This document shows, piece by piece, positions 55,401 through 64,000 of a stretch of 64,000 nucleotides of DNA. The stretch's first letter is position 1. Each line of letters starts with the position of its first letter. The position numbers were made by a program, and so were the translations under genes. The notes below the pieces were generated by a model, which worked only from the letters and a program-made list of their open reading frames with translations, was not told where the DNA came from and did not search any database. Origin of the DNA: an uncultured Fluviicola sp. (lineage in GTDB: Bacteria; Bacteroidota; Bacteroidia; Flavobacteriales; Crocinitomicaceae); contig NZ_CAMLDC010000014.1 of NCBI RefSeq assembly GCF_946478805.1, forward strand, positions 1-64,000, written 5' to 3'.

Positions 55401-56297
55401 TCAATTATGTAATTCTGCCAAATACTCCTGCTCCAACTGCCCGGGTGTTGGGATAAGAATCGCTTTTTTATCCAGGAATTGAAGATCCATCAAGGTAGAA
55501 TAACCATTTCTTGAAACAATTGTTTCAGCAGAGGTGATTTCCCTATCAGCCAGTTTCCAGTCCGTAACCAGCCTGACATTCCCTGGTACTTCCCCATACT
55601 TTTTCGGAGAAATCAAAACCAGGTTTTCCGTTCCATACTTTTCAAGGATCCAATGAAAAAATTGCTCCGAATAAGGTTCCGGTCCGCTTACAATTCCTAC
55701 AACCTTATCGGGAATAACTGTAATCTCCTGACCTTGAAAGCGGGAATAAAACCCGATATAACGCGATAAATTATTCGATTCACTCAGTTTACCTGCTAAA
55801 CGCCTACCTGCTTCATCCATGATCCAAACTTCCTTGAACCGACTTATCCATTTTCGGTGGATGCGCTGTGCAATCCAGCTGGCTTTCGGAGGAAGAAAAA
55901 CCTGGTGCGTAATGAAAATAGAAGGAACTTTATTCGAACGGAAACCATAACAGTGATCGGATAAAACCAGAGAAATCAGATGTTCTTCCACCAACTTCTC
56001 CGTTCGTTTCTGTTCCCGTTTGATCCAGCGTGAAAAACGAAGGGCATTCCGTCTCATTTCCGAGGTGAAATTACCGTCTCCCTTGAATCGAAACAGGAAG
56101 TTATCCATTATGAGATACTTCGCAGGAATTCCGTATGATAGAAAAACAGACCGCTGATTTTCCGTGCAGCAGATAACTAATTCGTTTCCCTGATCGGCTA
56201 ACTGCTTCAACAACGAAATGGATCTGGCAACATGTCCGCTTCCCCAATCGAGACATGCAAATAAGATTCGTTCCTCTCTCAGTTGTTCCGGAACCAT
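55401..56297 (-). CDS. Glycosyltransferase-like protein, GT28/MurG-type fold
   Basis: This encodes 298 residues. The N-terminus ERILFACLDWGSGHVARSISL has the Gly/His loop of GT-B enzymes such as MurG. The C-terminal half has IVSGPEPYSEQFF near 205 and TIVSRNGYSTLMDLQFLDKKAILIPTPGQLEQEYLA near 258-293, the acceptor/donor site pattern SRxGxxTxxE-like with PxPxQxEQ. Donor and acceptor unknown. It starts 3 bp after the kup stop, which is an odd pairing. Confidence 0.75.
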   Translation of the reverse strand: MVPEQLREERILFACLDWGSGHVARSISLLKQLADQGNELVICCTENQRSVFLSYGIPAKYLIMDNFLFRFKGDGNFTSEMRRNALRFSRWIKREQKRTEKLVEEHLISLVLSDHCYGFRSNKVPSIFITHQVFLPPKASWIAQRIHRKWISRFKEVWIMDEAGRRLAGKLSESNNLSRYIGFYSRFQGQEITVIPDKVVGIVSGPEPYSEQFFHWILEKYGTENLVLISPKKYGEVPGNVRLVTDWKLADREITSAETIVSRNGYSTLMDLQFLDKKAILIPTPGQLEQEYLAELHN

Positions 56298-56300
56298 TAT

Positions 56301-58289
56301 TTATTCACTTCTTTTCAGATTGATTGGAGCAGCTTTCGAAAGTACATAAGGGAAGTTCTCCTCCACATAGGAACTCGGATCCAATCCAAACTCATTTTTC
56401 TCTGACAAACTTCTGCTCTTAATAAAGAAATAAGAATTCATGATCAATTTATGGAACCATGGCAGCTCGTTGTCATTTGATAAGAACTTACGGATCACAA
56501 TGAATTTAAAATCGCCGATATGGTCACTATGGTGATATTCGCAAGCATACCTGGAACGAATTTCAATTTCCTTATTCTGAACCAATTCTTCCACCACTTG
56601 CTTGAACATGGTATCCAATTTCGGTTGAATTCTGAATCCGAGTTTGAAATCAATCCGGATCAAATCATTCTCATCGTGCTTCGTTACCTTGTATTCTTTC
56701 GTATACGGTTCATCTGTCGTAATGACATGTACAAACCAGTAACGCTCGGCACGTTTCGGTTGTTGTTCCAAAATAGAATAAAAAACTTTCGATTCTACTT
56801 CATCGATTCGTTCTGCACTTGTCAAATAGACCAAATGAGTTGCATAGGTCGGAATCTGATCATCAACAGAAAGTTTTTGCAAAATGGGTAAATAACTCTT
56901 TACTTTCACAAAGTCGATAATGCTATTTCGAATGATCTTACTCTTAAAAATGATATACATGACTGCAATTAATAAGGATGCAATCATCAATGTAATGTAA
57001 CCTCCTTCCGGAAATTTTTCTACTTGCGCAACAGCAAATCCACCTTCGATGAAAAGGAATATTGTGATCATCAAATATCTGAATATCGGATTCCAATGTT
57101 TCTTCGCCATATAGAATATCAGCAATACAGAGGTACTAATCATTGCAAGCACTATTGACAAACCATATGCTGCTTCCATGTTTTCGGATTTTCTAAAAAC
57201 CCAAACAACTCCTAAGCAGCCGAACATTAAAAACCAATTGATTGATGGGATATACAATTGTCCTTTAATATCGGATGGGAAATTTACTTTCACACGCGGC
57301 CAAAGATTCAATCGAATAGCCTCATTAATCAATGTAAATGAACCGGAAATTAATGCTTGAGATGCCACAATAGCTGCCGCAGTTGCAATAATAATCGCCG
57401 GTAACTTAAACCACTCAGGTACAATCATGTAGAATGGATTCTCTTCATTAATGAATTGATTTCCGTGTTTACTCAACAAGAAAGCTCCTTGCCCAAAGTA
57501 ATTGATAATCAACATACTTTTTACAAAAATCCAGCTTACCCGAATATTTTCTTTTCCACAGTGTCCCAGGTCTGAATACAATGCTTCCGCTCCGGTTGTA
57601 CATAAGAACACAGCTCCTAACAACCAAAAACCTTTCGGATAGTGTGTTAATAGGTCATATGCATAATATGGATTCAAAGCCTTTAAAATAGACAAATCTG
57701 AACTCAGGGATAACGCTCCGACCAGTCCCAACATCAGGAACCAGATCATCATAACCGGTCCAAAAGCCCTTCCGATAAATTTAGTCCCAAATTGTTGAAT
57801 CACAAAAATGAGAATAATAACAGCTACTACGATAGGTGTTATCGGAATATGCTTCATGGAAGGAATGTATGCCAATCCCTCAATCGCAGAAGAAACCGAT
57901 ATCGGTGGTGTGATAATTCCATCTGCAAGTAAAGCAGCTCCTCCGATCATTGCCGGAATCACCAACCATTTCTTTTTCCTGCGAACCAATGTATACAGCG
58001 AGAAAATTCCCCCTTCACCTTTATTATCTGCCCGAAGAGTAATGATCACATACTTAATTGTCGTCTGTAATGTCAGTGTCCAAAAAATACAAGACAAAGC
58101 CCCCATAATCAGTTGGTCGGTAATCAATTTACCGCGCTCAATCAGGTGCCCATGGGCATCTCTAACCGGATCTGCGTTTGTTATAGCTTTAAGTACATAA
58201 AGTGGTGAGGTACCGATATCTCCGAAGATAATCCCGACTGTGATAATCAATCCCGCGAACGAAAGCGCGTGATGATGGCTCTTTGACAT
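56301..58289 (-). CDS. kup: Low-affinity potassium transporter Kup
   Basis: Kup imports potassium with protons. The 662 residues carry about twelve hydrophobic helices in the first 430 residues and a hydrophilic C-terminal domain (about 450-662), as in E. coli Kup (622). Family motifs are IIFGDIGTSPLYVLKAI near 20 and ALYSDLGHCGKENIRVSW near 240. It is divergent from trmB with a short shared promoter region. Confidence 0.96.
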   Translation of the reverse strand: MSKSHHHALSFAGLIITVGIIFGDIGTSPLYVLKAITNADPVRDAHGHLIERGKLITDQLIMGALSCIFWTLTLQTTIKYVIITLRADNKGEGGIFSLYTLVRRKKKWLVIPAMIGGAALLADGIITPPISVSSAIEGLAYIPSMKHIPITPIVVAVIILIFVIQQFGTKFIGRAFGPVMMIWFLMLGLVGALSLSSDLSILKALNPYYAYDLLTHYPKGFWLLGAVFLCTTGAEALYSDLGHCGKENIRVSWIFVKSMLIINYFGQGAFLLSKHGNQFINEENPFYMIVPEWFKLPAIIIATAAAIVASQALISGSFTLINEAIRLNLWPRVKVNFPSDIKGQLYIPSINWFLMFGCLGVVWVFRKSENMEAAYGLSIVLAMISTSVLLIFYMAKKHWNPIFRYLMITIFLFIEGGFAVAQVEKFPEGGYITLMIASLLIAVMYIIFKSKIIRNSIIDFVKVKSYLPILQKLSVDDQIPTYATHLVYLTSAERIDEVESKVFYSILEQQPKRAERYWFVHVITTDEPYTKEYKVTKHDENDLIRIDFKLGFRIQPKLDTMFKQVVEELVQNKEIEIRSRYACEYHHSDHIGDFKFIVIRKFLSNDNELPWFHKLIMNSYFFIKSRSLSEKNEFGLDPSSYVEENFPYVLSKAAPINLKRSE

Positions 58290-58383
58290 AAGATGTTTGT
58301 ATTAAAGTGTAAATGTACATATTGCACAGAATACTTGCTAGGATTTGAGAAAAATTCAACAAAAAACTTTGACTTGGAATGCG

Positions 58384-58391
58384 TATTTTTG
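58384..58391 (+). promoter_or_regulatory. -7 box TATTTTTG of trmB
   Basis: This is a full consensus match ending 9 nt before the ATG at 58401. It lies inside the longer in-frame reading from 58293, which argues against that longer start. Confidence 0.55.
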
Positions 58392-58400
58392 CACCGATTT

Positions 58401-59081
58401 ATGGGAAAGAATAAACTGAGACGCTTTGCGGAAATGAAATTATGGGACAATGTGTTCGAACCGACATTGGCATCAAACCCGCAGGAAGCATTTCCATTAA
58501 AGGGAAAATGGCATCAAGATTACTTTAAGAACTCCAACCCCATTGTATTGGAATTGGGTTGCGGAAAAGGGGAATATTCCGTTGGACTGGCAAAACATTA
58601 TCCAAACAAGAACTTTATTGGCGTAGATATCAAAGGTTCCCGCATGTTTGTAGGAGCAAAAGAAGCGCTTGACGAAAACCTCGCGAACGTTGCTTTCCTC
58701 AGAACCAAAATTGATTTTATCGATTCCTATTTTACGGAAAGTGAAGTGGATGAAATCTGGTTGACCTTTTCAGACCCTCAACCTCTGAAACCGCGAAAAC
58801 GATTGACTTCAGAACAATTCATCTCGCGCTACAGAAGCATATTAAAACCAGGTGGGATTATCCACTTGAAAACGGATTCCGATTTATTGTTTGAATCAAC
58901 CGAAGAACAGATCCGGGAGCATAAATACGATCTGATCGAATCAACTTGGAATCTGTATCAATCCATGCCTGAAGACCTGGATCCGACTATCCGGGATATT
59001 TTACATATCAAAACGCATTACGAGCAGCTGTTTACCGCAAAGGGTTCGGTGATCAAGTATTGTTCGTTCAGAATTCATTAA
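58401..59081 (+). CDS. trmB: tRNA (guanine-N7-)-methyltransferase
   Basis: TrmB methylates G46 of tRNA. The 226 residues from ATG 58401 start MGKNKLRRFAEM, as is usual in Bacteroidota. The SAM-binding loop VLELGCGKGEYSVGLA is near residue 55, FIGVDIKGSRM near 75, and FSDPQPLKPRKRL near 125 is the family's tRNA-binding loop. An in-frame extension back to 58293 is possible on paper but overlaps kup's promoter region and this gene's -7 box. Confidence 0.94.
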   Translation: MGKNKLRRFAEMKLWDNVFEPTLASNPQEAFPLKGKWHQDYFKNSNPIVLELGCGKGEYSVGLAKHYPNKNFIGVDIKGSRMFVGAKEALDENLANVAFLRTKIDFIDSYFTESEVDEIWLTFSDPQPLKPRKRLTSEQFISRYRSILKPGGIIHLKTDSDLLFESTEEQIREHKYDLIESTWNLYQSMPEDLDPTIRDILHIKTHYEQLFTAKGSVIKYCSFRIH

Positions 59082-59134
59082 AAGTTAATTCGGCTACGGT
59101 AATGGTCTTTTAAATATAAAATGATCCAATTATA

Positions 59135-59181
59135 AATTATCAAGGGGATTCATCTTCTTCAGACAAATCCCCTTGATAATT
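59135..59181. terminator. Bidirectional terminator between trmB and clpX
   Basis: Arms at 59135-59150 and 59166-59181 are exact 16-bp reverse complements around CAAGGGGATT/AATCCCCTTG, with a 15-nt loop. It separates two convergent genes. Confidence 0.85.
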
Positions 59182-59205
59182 CATTCGTTTATAATTGATA
59201 ATTTT

Positions 59206-60426
59206 CTAAGCCACTTTCAATCTCGCAACTTTGCTCTTCGAAAATTGTGCTTTCGCATATTCCAGGTCGACTCTGAAGTCTGTTTCATTTTTAGACGGTA
59301 ATTCATACATCGCATCGGTAAGGATAGCTTCACAAATGGAACGCAAACCGCGGGCTCCCAATTTGAATTCGATTGCTTTCTCAACGATAAAGTCCAATAC
59401 ATCCGCATCAAACTTCAAACGAATTCCATCAATTTCAAATAACCGTATATATTGCTTGATAATTGCGTTTTTAGGTTCCGTTATGATACGCTTCAAGCTT
59501 TTCGCATCCAATGGTTCCAAATAAGTCAACACCGGGAAACGGCCGATCAATTCCGGAATCAACCCGAATGATTTGACATCTGTCGGAGTGATGTACTTCA
59601 GGAAATTATCCTCATCCACTTTTTCAGTAACCTGGGAACCGAAACCGATTGTCTGTCTGTTTACACGACTTGCAATAATGCGTTCGATTCCGTCAAAAGC
59701 ACCACCACAGATAAATAAGATATTCTTCGTATCGATAGCAATCATTTTTTGTTCCGGATGCTTTCTTCCTCCTTGAGGTGGAACATTGACAGTAGAGCCT
59801 TCCAATAATTTCAAAAGCGCCTGCTGAACACCTTCCCCCGAAACATCACGTGTGATTGACGGATTGTCGCTTTTACGGGCAATCTTATCGATTTCATCAA
59901 TGAATACAATTCCATGTTGTGCTGCCTGGACATTGTAATCTGCAGCCTGCAACAAACGGGAAAGAATACTTTCCACATCTTCTCCCACGTAACCTGCTTC
60001 GGTGAGTACCGTTGCGTCCGCAATACAAAATGGAACATTCAACATTTTCGCAATGGTCTTAGCCAACAATGTTTTTCCGGTTCCTGTTCTTCCCACCAAA
60101 ATCACGTTCGATTTTTCAATCTCAACATCTTCTATCTTGGTTTGGTGCAAACGTTTATAATGATTGTAAACCGCAACGGAAAGGGTTTTCTTGGCATCAT
60201 CCTGACCAATCACGTATTCATCCAAACGCTCTTTGATATCCTGAGGTTTCAGGACATTTACAGGAGCGGCTTCCGGTGAAATTTTGGTGGATTGGTCTTC
60301 TTCGATAATAACCTTTGCCTGTGCAATACAGTGGTCACAAATGTGACCGGACAATCCGGCTATTAACAAACCTACTTGACTTCGGGGTCTTCCACAAAAT
60401 GAGCAAGAAGTTTCTTTTTTTGACAT
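59206..60426 (-). CDS. clpX: ATP-dependent protease ATP-binding subunit ClpX
   Basis: ClpX unfolds substrates and feeds them to ClpP. The 406 residues show a zinc-binding domain with Cys8, Cys11, Cys30 and Cys33, Walker [12 protein letters not shown] near 112, Walker [13 protein letters not shown] near 172, the pore loop GYVGEDVE near 140, and the ClpP-docking loop IGF (RQTIGFG) near 262. It is downstream of clpP on the same strand; a hairpin between the two may reduce read-through. Confidence 0.97.
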   Translation of the reverse strand: MSKKETSCSFCGRPRSQVGLLIAGLSGHICDHCIAQAKVIIEEDQSTKISPEAAPVNVLKPQDIKERLDEYVIGQDDAKKTLSVAVYNHYKRLHQTKIEDVEIEKSNVILVGRTGTGKTLLAKTIAKMLNVPFCIADATVLTEAGYVGEDVESILSRLLQAADYNVQAAQHGIVFIDEIDKIARKSDNPSITRDVSGEGVQQALLKLLEGSTVNVPPQGGRKHPEQKMIAIDTKNILFICGGAFDGIERIIASRVNRQTIGFGSQVTEKVDEDNFLKYITPTDVKSFGLIPELIGRFPVLTYLEPLDAKSLKRIITEPKNAIIKQYIRLFEIDGIRLKFDADVLDFIVEKAIEFKLGARGLRSICEAILTDAMYELPSKNETDFRVDLEYAKAQFSKSKVARLKVA

Positions 60427-60442
60427 ATTCTACTTTTTATCG

Positions 60443-60480
60443 ACAAAAAAGTCATCCCAATCAGATAATCGAGATGACTT
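60443..60480 (-). terminator. Hairpin with T-run between clpP and clpX
   Basis: On the minus strand AAGTCATC (60480-60473) pairs with GATGACTT (60456-60449), followed by TTTTG. It lies between clpP and clpX in the direction of transcription and could act as a partial terminator. Confidence 0.6.
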
Positions 60481-60503
60481 AGATAATATGGTGCAAAGTT
60501 AGA

Positions 60504-61172
60504 CTATTTTGGATTGCGAAGCAATATCTCGTCTACCATTCCGTAATCTTTTGCTTCAGCAGCCGTCATCCAATAGTCACGGTCCGAATCTGCCCAAACT
60601 TTTTCATACGTTTGTTTCGAATGTGTTGCAATAATGTCGTACAATTCTTTTTTCAATTTCTGAATTTCACGAGCTGTAATCTCGATATCAGAAGCTTGAC
60701 CTTGTGCACCACCAAGTGGTTGGTGAATCATTATACGTGCATGTTTCAAAGCTGAACGTTTTCCTTCAGCACCGGCACACATCAAAACAGCTCCCATTGA
60801 AGCAGCCATTCCTGTACAGATCGTTGCCACGTCCGGTTTGATATACTGCATCGTATCGTAAATTCCCAAACCTGCATAAACAGATCCTCCCGGTGAATTC
60901 AAATAAATTTGGATATCCTTCTTGGAATCAGCCGATTCCAGGAATAACAATTGTGCGTTGATGATATTTGCGACTTGATCGTTGATCCCTGTTCCCAAGA
61001 AAATGATACGATCCATCATCAGGCGTGAAAACACGTCCATTTGCGTCATATTCATCTGACGTTCTTCAATAATATAAGGTGTTAATGAAGATTCGATGTA
61101 GCTTTCTAAATGCATACTGGAAATTCCGACATGCTTTGTTGCGTACTTGTTAAATTCGTTTTTGTCGAACAT
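60504..61172 (-). CDS. clpP: ATP-dependent Clp protease proteolytic subunit
   Basis: This encodes 222 residues. The serine protease triad is recognisable: Ser in CTGMAASMGAVLM near 121, His in RIMIHQPLGGAQGQ near 147, and Asp in the SDRDYWMTAAEAKDYG region near 195. RIIFLGTGINDQVANII and YLNSPGGSVYAGLGIYDTMQ are conserved. The first 25 residues are a probable propeptide. It pairs with clpX downstream. Confidence 0.97.
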   Translation of the reverse strand: MFDKNEFNKYATKHVGISSMHLESYIESSLTPYIIEERQMNMTQMDVFSRLMMDRIIFLGTGINDQVANIINAQLLFLESADSKKDIQIYLNSPGGSVYAGLGIYDTMQYIKPDVATICTGMAASMGAVLMCAGAEGKRSALKHARIMIHQPLGGAQGQASDIEITAREIQKLKKELYDIIATHSKQTYEKVWADSDRDYWMTAAEAKDYGMVDEILLRNPK

Positions 61173-61279
61173 GTTTGATAGTTTTTATACAAGTATTAAA
61201 ATTAATATGATTCAGAAGATTTGAATCTTTTTTTGGCAGAAATTAACGAGAATAATTACAACATTCAAAAGTTCAAAAC

Positions 61280-62077
61280 TTAATCGTATGAAAATTCGAT
61301 TTCATAGCTAGTATGTTTCCGGATATTCAGTACACTTTCATCATCGAAGATCAGGTACTGACCTTTGATTCCCACTAGTTTTCCGCGAATGACCGGCGTC
61401 TTGTCAAAACTCACACTTTTCACCTTCACCGGATATTTTTCAACCGGATAAATCAATGAAATAATGGTGTCGTCCATACTTACAAAATCCCTCATATCGA
61501 ATGGCAACAAATCCTCTACTCTTCCCTTTTCATCCAACAAATCCAGTTCGTGATTGATCTCATTCTTCAGCATCCGTTGCCAGTTTGTTTTATCTGTCAT
61601 GTAGGACTTCAAAGCAACTTCAATGATTCCTGCTTCATACCGATTCGATGTTTCGGCAAGAATAATTGCTTTTGAAGCTCCCTGATCGATCCAGCGCGTC
61701 ATTGTTTGTTCGGCACGTGTCACCCCGACTTTTATATTGTCGGAAGCAGCCAGGTAAACAATATGCGGCTGATTATGATGCTTGTGTTCCCATTCGATAT
61801 CTCTTCCTTCACCCAAATGAGCTCTGCACAATTCCGGATTGATAATACATGGCGCAGCTTGCGGTGCAGACTGAAAACAAGGAAAACAAAAACCTTGTCC
61901 AAAAGAGTTTTTCGTCTGTTTCCCGCAATTGGAGCAGGTAATTTTCCCGGTCCAGCTCAATTGGATTTCACTTCCGATCAATTCATTCATGCGAATTTGA
62001 GGTTCCCCGTTCAAAACTAAGTGATATTGAATCGGTTCTTCAAAAGAAACACGCATTTTATCTAATAATCCTATCAT
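61280..62077 (-). CDS. DUF2797 protein with a zinc-ribbon-like Cys set
   Basis: This encodes 265 residues. ITCSNCGKQTKNSFGQGFCFPCF near 46-68 forms a CxxC...CxxC zinc-ribbon-like site, followed by CIINPELCRAHLGEGRDIEWE near 77-97 and HIVYLAASDNIKVGVTRA near 105-122, the DUF2797 core. The function is unknown; YLAxSxxxKVGxTR resembles a GIY-YIG-like strand pattern, which is only a suggestion. It lies behind the ABC-F gene on the same strand, with an inverted repeat between. Confidence 0.8.
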   Translation of the reverse strand: MIGLLDKMRVSFEEPIQYHLVLNGEPQIRMNELIGSEIQLSWTGKITCSNCGKQTKNSFGQGFCFPCFQSAPQAAPCIINPELCRAHLGEGRDIEWEHKHHNQPHIVYLAASDNIKVGVTRAEQTMTRWIDQGASKAIILAETSNRYEAGIIEVALKSYMTDKTNWQRMLKNEINHELDLLDEKGRVEDLLPFDMRDFVSMDDTIISLIYPVEKYPVKVKSVSFDKTPVIRGKLVGIKGQYLIFDDESVLNIRKHTSYEIEFSYD

Positions 62078-62092
62078 TTTTTTATAGATTTT

Positions 62093-62136
62093 AAGACTGA
62101 AGACAAAAGACTTTAGACAGATTTGTCTTCAGTCTT
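62093..62136. repeat. Perfect 15-bp inverted repeat with internal gactttagac units
   Basis: AAGACTGAAGACAAA (62093-62107) and TTTGTCTTCAGTCTT (62122-62136) are exact reverse complements around a 14-nt loop, which itself contains agactttagac. Related pieces (cgtctaatgtctc) follow. No clear T-run follows on the minus strand, so it looks like an interspersed repeat rather than a standard terminator. Confidence 0.65.
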
Positions 62137-62163
62137 TCATCTCTCGTCTAATGTCTCAAAATA

Positions 62164-64000
62164 TTAATCTTGTATACTTTCCAATTCCTCTGTTGCTTCC
62201 ATCCACAAATCCGAATAATAATCCAATTTGGATTTTACTTCTTCGAACGCTTTCAGAACCGGAGCAGTTTTGGTTGAGTCCGTGAAATCCATGGTAGCCA
62301 ATTGGTCTTCCAATAATTTCACTTCTTTTTCCAATTCCTGGACGCGGTCCTCGTGTTGTTTCACTTTATTCTGAAGCTGATTCTTTTTGCGTTTTTGCTC
62401 CTTCCGGTCTTCCTGAGATTGTGCTTTCACAGGTTCGGGAACCACTTCCTTCTGAACTATCTTAGCTTCTACTTTTTTAGCAGGAACCACCACAGATAGT
62501 TTGCGCTGCAGATATTCGTATACTCCGAAATGGTGAATCTTCAGTGTCTGATTTTCAATATCCCAGATACGGTTCGTCAAACCATCCAAAAATTCCCGGT
62601 CGTGGGAAACAATTAAAAATGTTCCTTCATACTGCAACAACGCTTTTTTTAGTACCTGCTTGCTTTGAATATCCAAGTGATTCGTCGGCTCATCCAGGAT
62701 CAAAACGTTTGATGGACTTAAGAGCAGTTGACAAAGTGCCAGGCGAGTCCGTTCCCCTCCCGACAAAACACCTACTTTCTTATCAATGTCTTCTCCGGAG
62801 AATAGGAATGCTCCCAAAATGGATCGCAGGTCTTTTCTCACATCACCCGACGCAACCAGGTCAACAGTTTCATAAATTGTCAGGTTCTTGTTTAATCGCT
62901 CTGCTTGATCCTGAGCAAAATAAGTGATTTTGACATTGTGTCCATATTCCACTTTTCCTTCAAAATCAATTTCCTTGGTCATGCATTTGAACAGCGTCGA
63001 TTTCCCGACACCATTCGGTCCAAGAAGTGCTATTTTTTCTCCTCTTCCAACAGTAATTGAAATATCCTTGAACAAGGTTCTGCCATTATATCCTTTTCCT
63101 AAATGTTCCATTTCAAGCACCCATTTTCCGGGTTGAACATTCAATGGGAAGAAAATATTCATTTTAGCTACAGCATCACTTTCCAGTTCAATGCGTTCTG
63201 TCCGGTCCAATTTCTTGATCAGGGACTGGGCAAAAGCCGCCTTATTCTTTTTCGCACGGAATTTATCAATAAGTTCCTGCGTCTGCTTAATTTCTTTGTC
63301 CTGCTGCTTTTTTGCATCTGCCAAACGATCCAACTCTTCCGAACGCAATTCCTTATACTTGGAATAGGCATAGGGAAAGTCCAAAATTTTCCCGAAGGAA
63401 ATTTCCCAGGTTCTATTGGTGACATTATCTAAAAACAAGCGGTCGTGGGAAATGACAATTACTGCACCATCAAATTTTGTCAGGTAATTCTCCAACCACT
63501 GAATGGAAACGATATCCAGGTGATTCGTCGGCTCATCCAGCAAAAGCAAATTCGGTCGATTCACCAATATCTTAGCTAACTCGGCTCTCATTTTCCATCC
63601 ACCTGAAAACGAATTCAATTGTTTTTCGAAATCTTCCTTATGGAAACCGAGCCCATCCAAAACTGATGCAATTTTCTCTTCCCACTGAAATCCATCATGG
63701 ATATTGAACAGGTCATTAGTTGCATTCAGATCGTTCAACAATTCAAGGTAGGATTCGGATTCATAATCCTCCCGGGTGGTTAATTGGTGATTGATTTCCT
63801 CGATATGCTTTCTCAGATGATTCAATTGCTCATTGGAAAAAAACAGGTAATCAAATACACTTTGAGTTGTGTCAATGACAATATCCTGAGTCAGAAAACC
63901 TACTTCCAAACCTCTCTGACGATGGATCTGACCATCTGTAGGTTTTTCTGTTTGAGCGATTAATCTCAAAAGGGTCGATTTCCCCGCTCCGTTCTTACCC
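62164..64000 (-). CDS. ABC-F family ATPase, N-terminus outside window
   Basis: The frame is open to the window edge, where it reads GKNGAGKSTLLRLIAQ, the first Walker A; the true start lies beyond 64000. Two ATPase domains are seen: the first with LSGGWKMRAELAKIL and LLLDEPTNHLD, the second with LLGPNGVGKSTLFKCM, LSGGERTRLALCQLL and VLILDEPTNHLD. A linker rich in charged residues joins them, and a C-terminal coiled coil follows (QNKVKQHEDRVQELEKEVKLL). This is the ABC-F layout of Uup-like proteins acting on ribosomes; no membrane helices. Confidence 0.93.
   Translation of the reverse strand, partial: GKNGAGKSTLLRLIAQTEKPTDGQIHRQRGLEVGFLTQDIVIDTTQSVFDYLFFSNEQLNHLRKHIEEINHQLTTREDYESESYLELLNDLNATNDLFNIHDGFQWEEKIASVLDGLGFHKEDFEKQLNSFSGGWKMRAELAKILVNRPNLLLLDEPTNHLDIVSIQWLENYLTKFDGAVIVISHDRLFLDNVTNRTWEISFGKILDFPYAYSKYKELRSEELDRLADAKKQQDKEIKQTQELIDKFRAKKNKAAFAQSLIKKLDRTERIELESDAVAKMNIFFPLNVQPGKWVLEMEHLGKGYNGRTLFKDISITVGRGEKIALLGPNGVGKSTLFKCMTKEIDFEGKVEYGHNVKITYFAQDQAERLNKNLTIYETVDLVASGDVRKDLRSILGAFLFSGEDIDKKVGVLSGGERTRLALCQLLLSPSNVLILDEPTNHLDIQSKQVLKKALLQYEGTFLIVSHDREFLDGLTNRIWDIENQTLKIHHFGVYEYLQRKLSVVVPAKKVEAKIVQKEVVPEPVKAQSQEDRKEQKRKKNQLQNKVKQHEDRVQELEKEVKLLEDQLATMDFTDSTKTAPVLKAFEEVKSKLDYYSDLWMEATEELESIQD

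Noticed and set aside
58293..58400. N-terminal extension of TrmB
   Set aside because: It runs through the TATTTTTG promoter box and kup's upstream region; the family start is at MGKNKLRR.
1..64000. Insertion sequences, prophage or CRISPR arrays
   Set aside because: No transposase, integrase, terminal inverted repeats with target duplication, or regularly spaced 25-40 bp repeats with unique spacers were seen.

Overview
The window comes from a Bacteroidota genome of the order Flavobacteriales, most likely close to Fluviicola/Crocinitomicaceae (inferred; no 16S is present). Supporting signs are a GldA-type gliding ABC ATPase, large secreted repeat proteins, MuiA-like proteins with carboxypeptidase-regulatory inserts, a TPR/PD40 protein, a bifunctional DAHP synthase-chorismate mutase, A-rich rather than Shine-Dalgarno start contexts, and many promoters with the Bacteroidetes -7 box TAnnTTTG. 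I saw no rRNA, tRNA, insertion sequence or CRISPR array.

Layout. 1-4279 (-) is the N-terminal part of a giant secreted adhesin with five tandem repeats of exactly 279 bp. 4305-9410 holds a small secreted protein, lnt, a secreted unknown and purB. 9638-16084 (+) holds an EI24/CysZ-like membrane protein, a TPR-PD40 protein and two tandem, nearly identical MuiA-like genes. 16525-18842 (-) is an aromatic operon (DAHP synthase/chorismate mutase, aroA), divergent from a complete trpEGDCFBA operon (19239-25451, +) in which all six junctions are 4-bp ATGA overlaps. 25488-30277 holds an Fsr-like MFS exporter, tsaB, two OmpR-type regulators and a DUF2490 protein. 30663-34768 holds a PhoU-like/PiT phosphate uptake pair, a SUMF1-fold protein, a MazG-like protein and a Nudix protein. 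34966-42369 is a surface polysaccharide cluster (wecB, flippase, three glycosyltransferases, Wzy/EpsG-like polymerase). 42479-64000 is mostly housekeeping: lipase, MazG, dtd, rsgA, gldA, aqpZ, a queuosine-precursor transporter, tyrS, a propeller sensor kinase, truA, a PhoB/PhoR-like pair, a glycosyltransferase, kup, trmB, clpX, clpP, a DUF2797 protein and an ABC-F ATPase cut by the window end.

The most notable observation is in the 396-bp gap between the divergent aromatic operons. Each operon is preceded by a small leader ORF rich in aromatic codons and then by an intrinsic terminator: MKFWWCG... (tandem Trp) before trpE, and MKNTAFCLNFYWC... (Phe-Tyr-Trp in a row) before the DAHP synthase. 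In both, a segment overlapping the end of the leader ORF can pair with the terminator's left arm or loop, as expected for ribosome-stalling transcription attenuation. The common pathway would thus sense all three aromatic amino acids and the trp branch tryptophan only. A second recurring pattern is that the -7 box lies only 3-9 nt before many start codons (dtd, EI24 protein, lnt, truA, MFS, trmB), which implies leaderless or nearly leaderless mRNAs.
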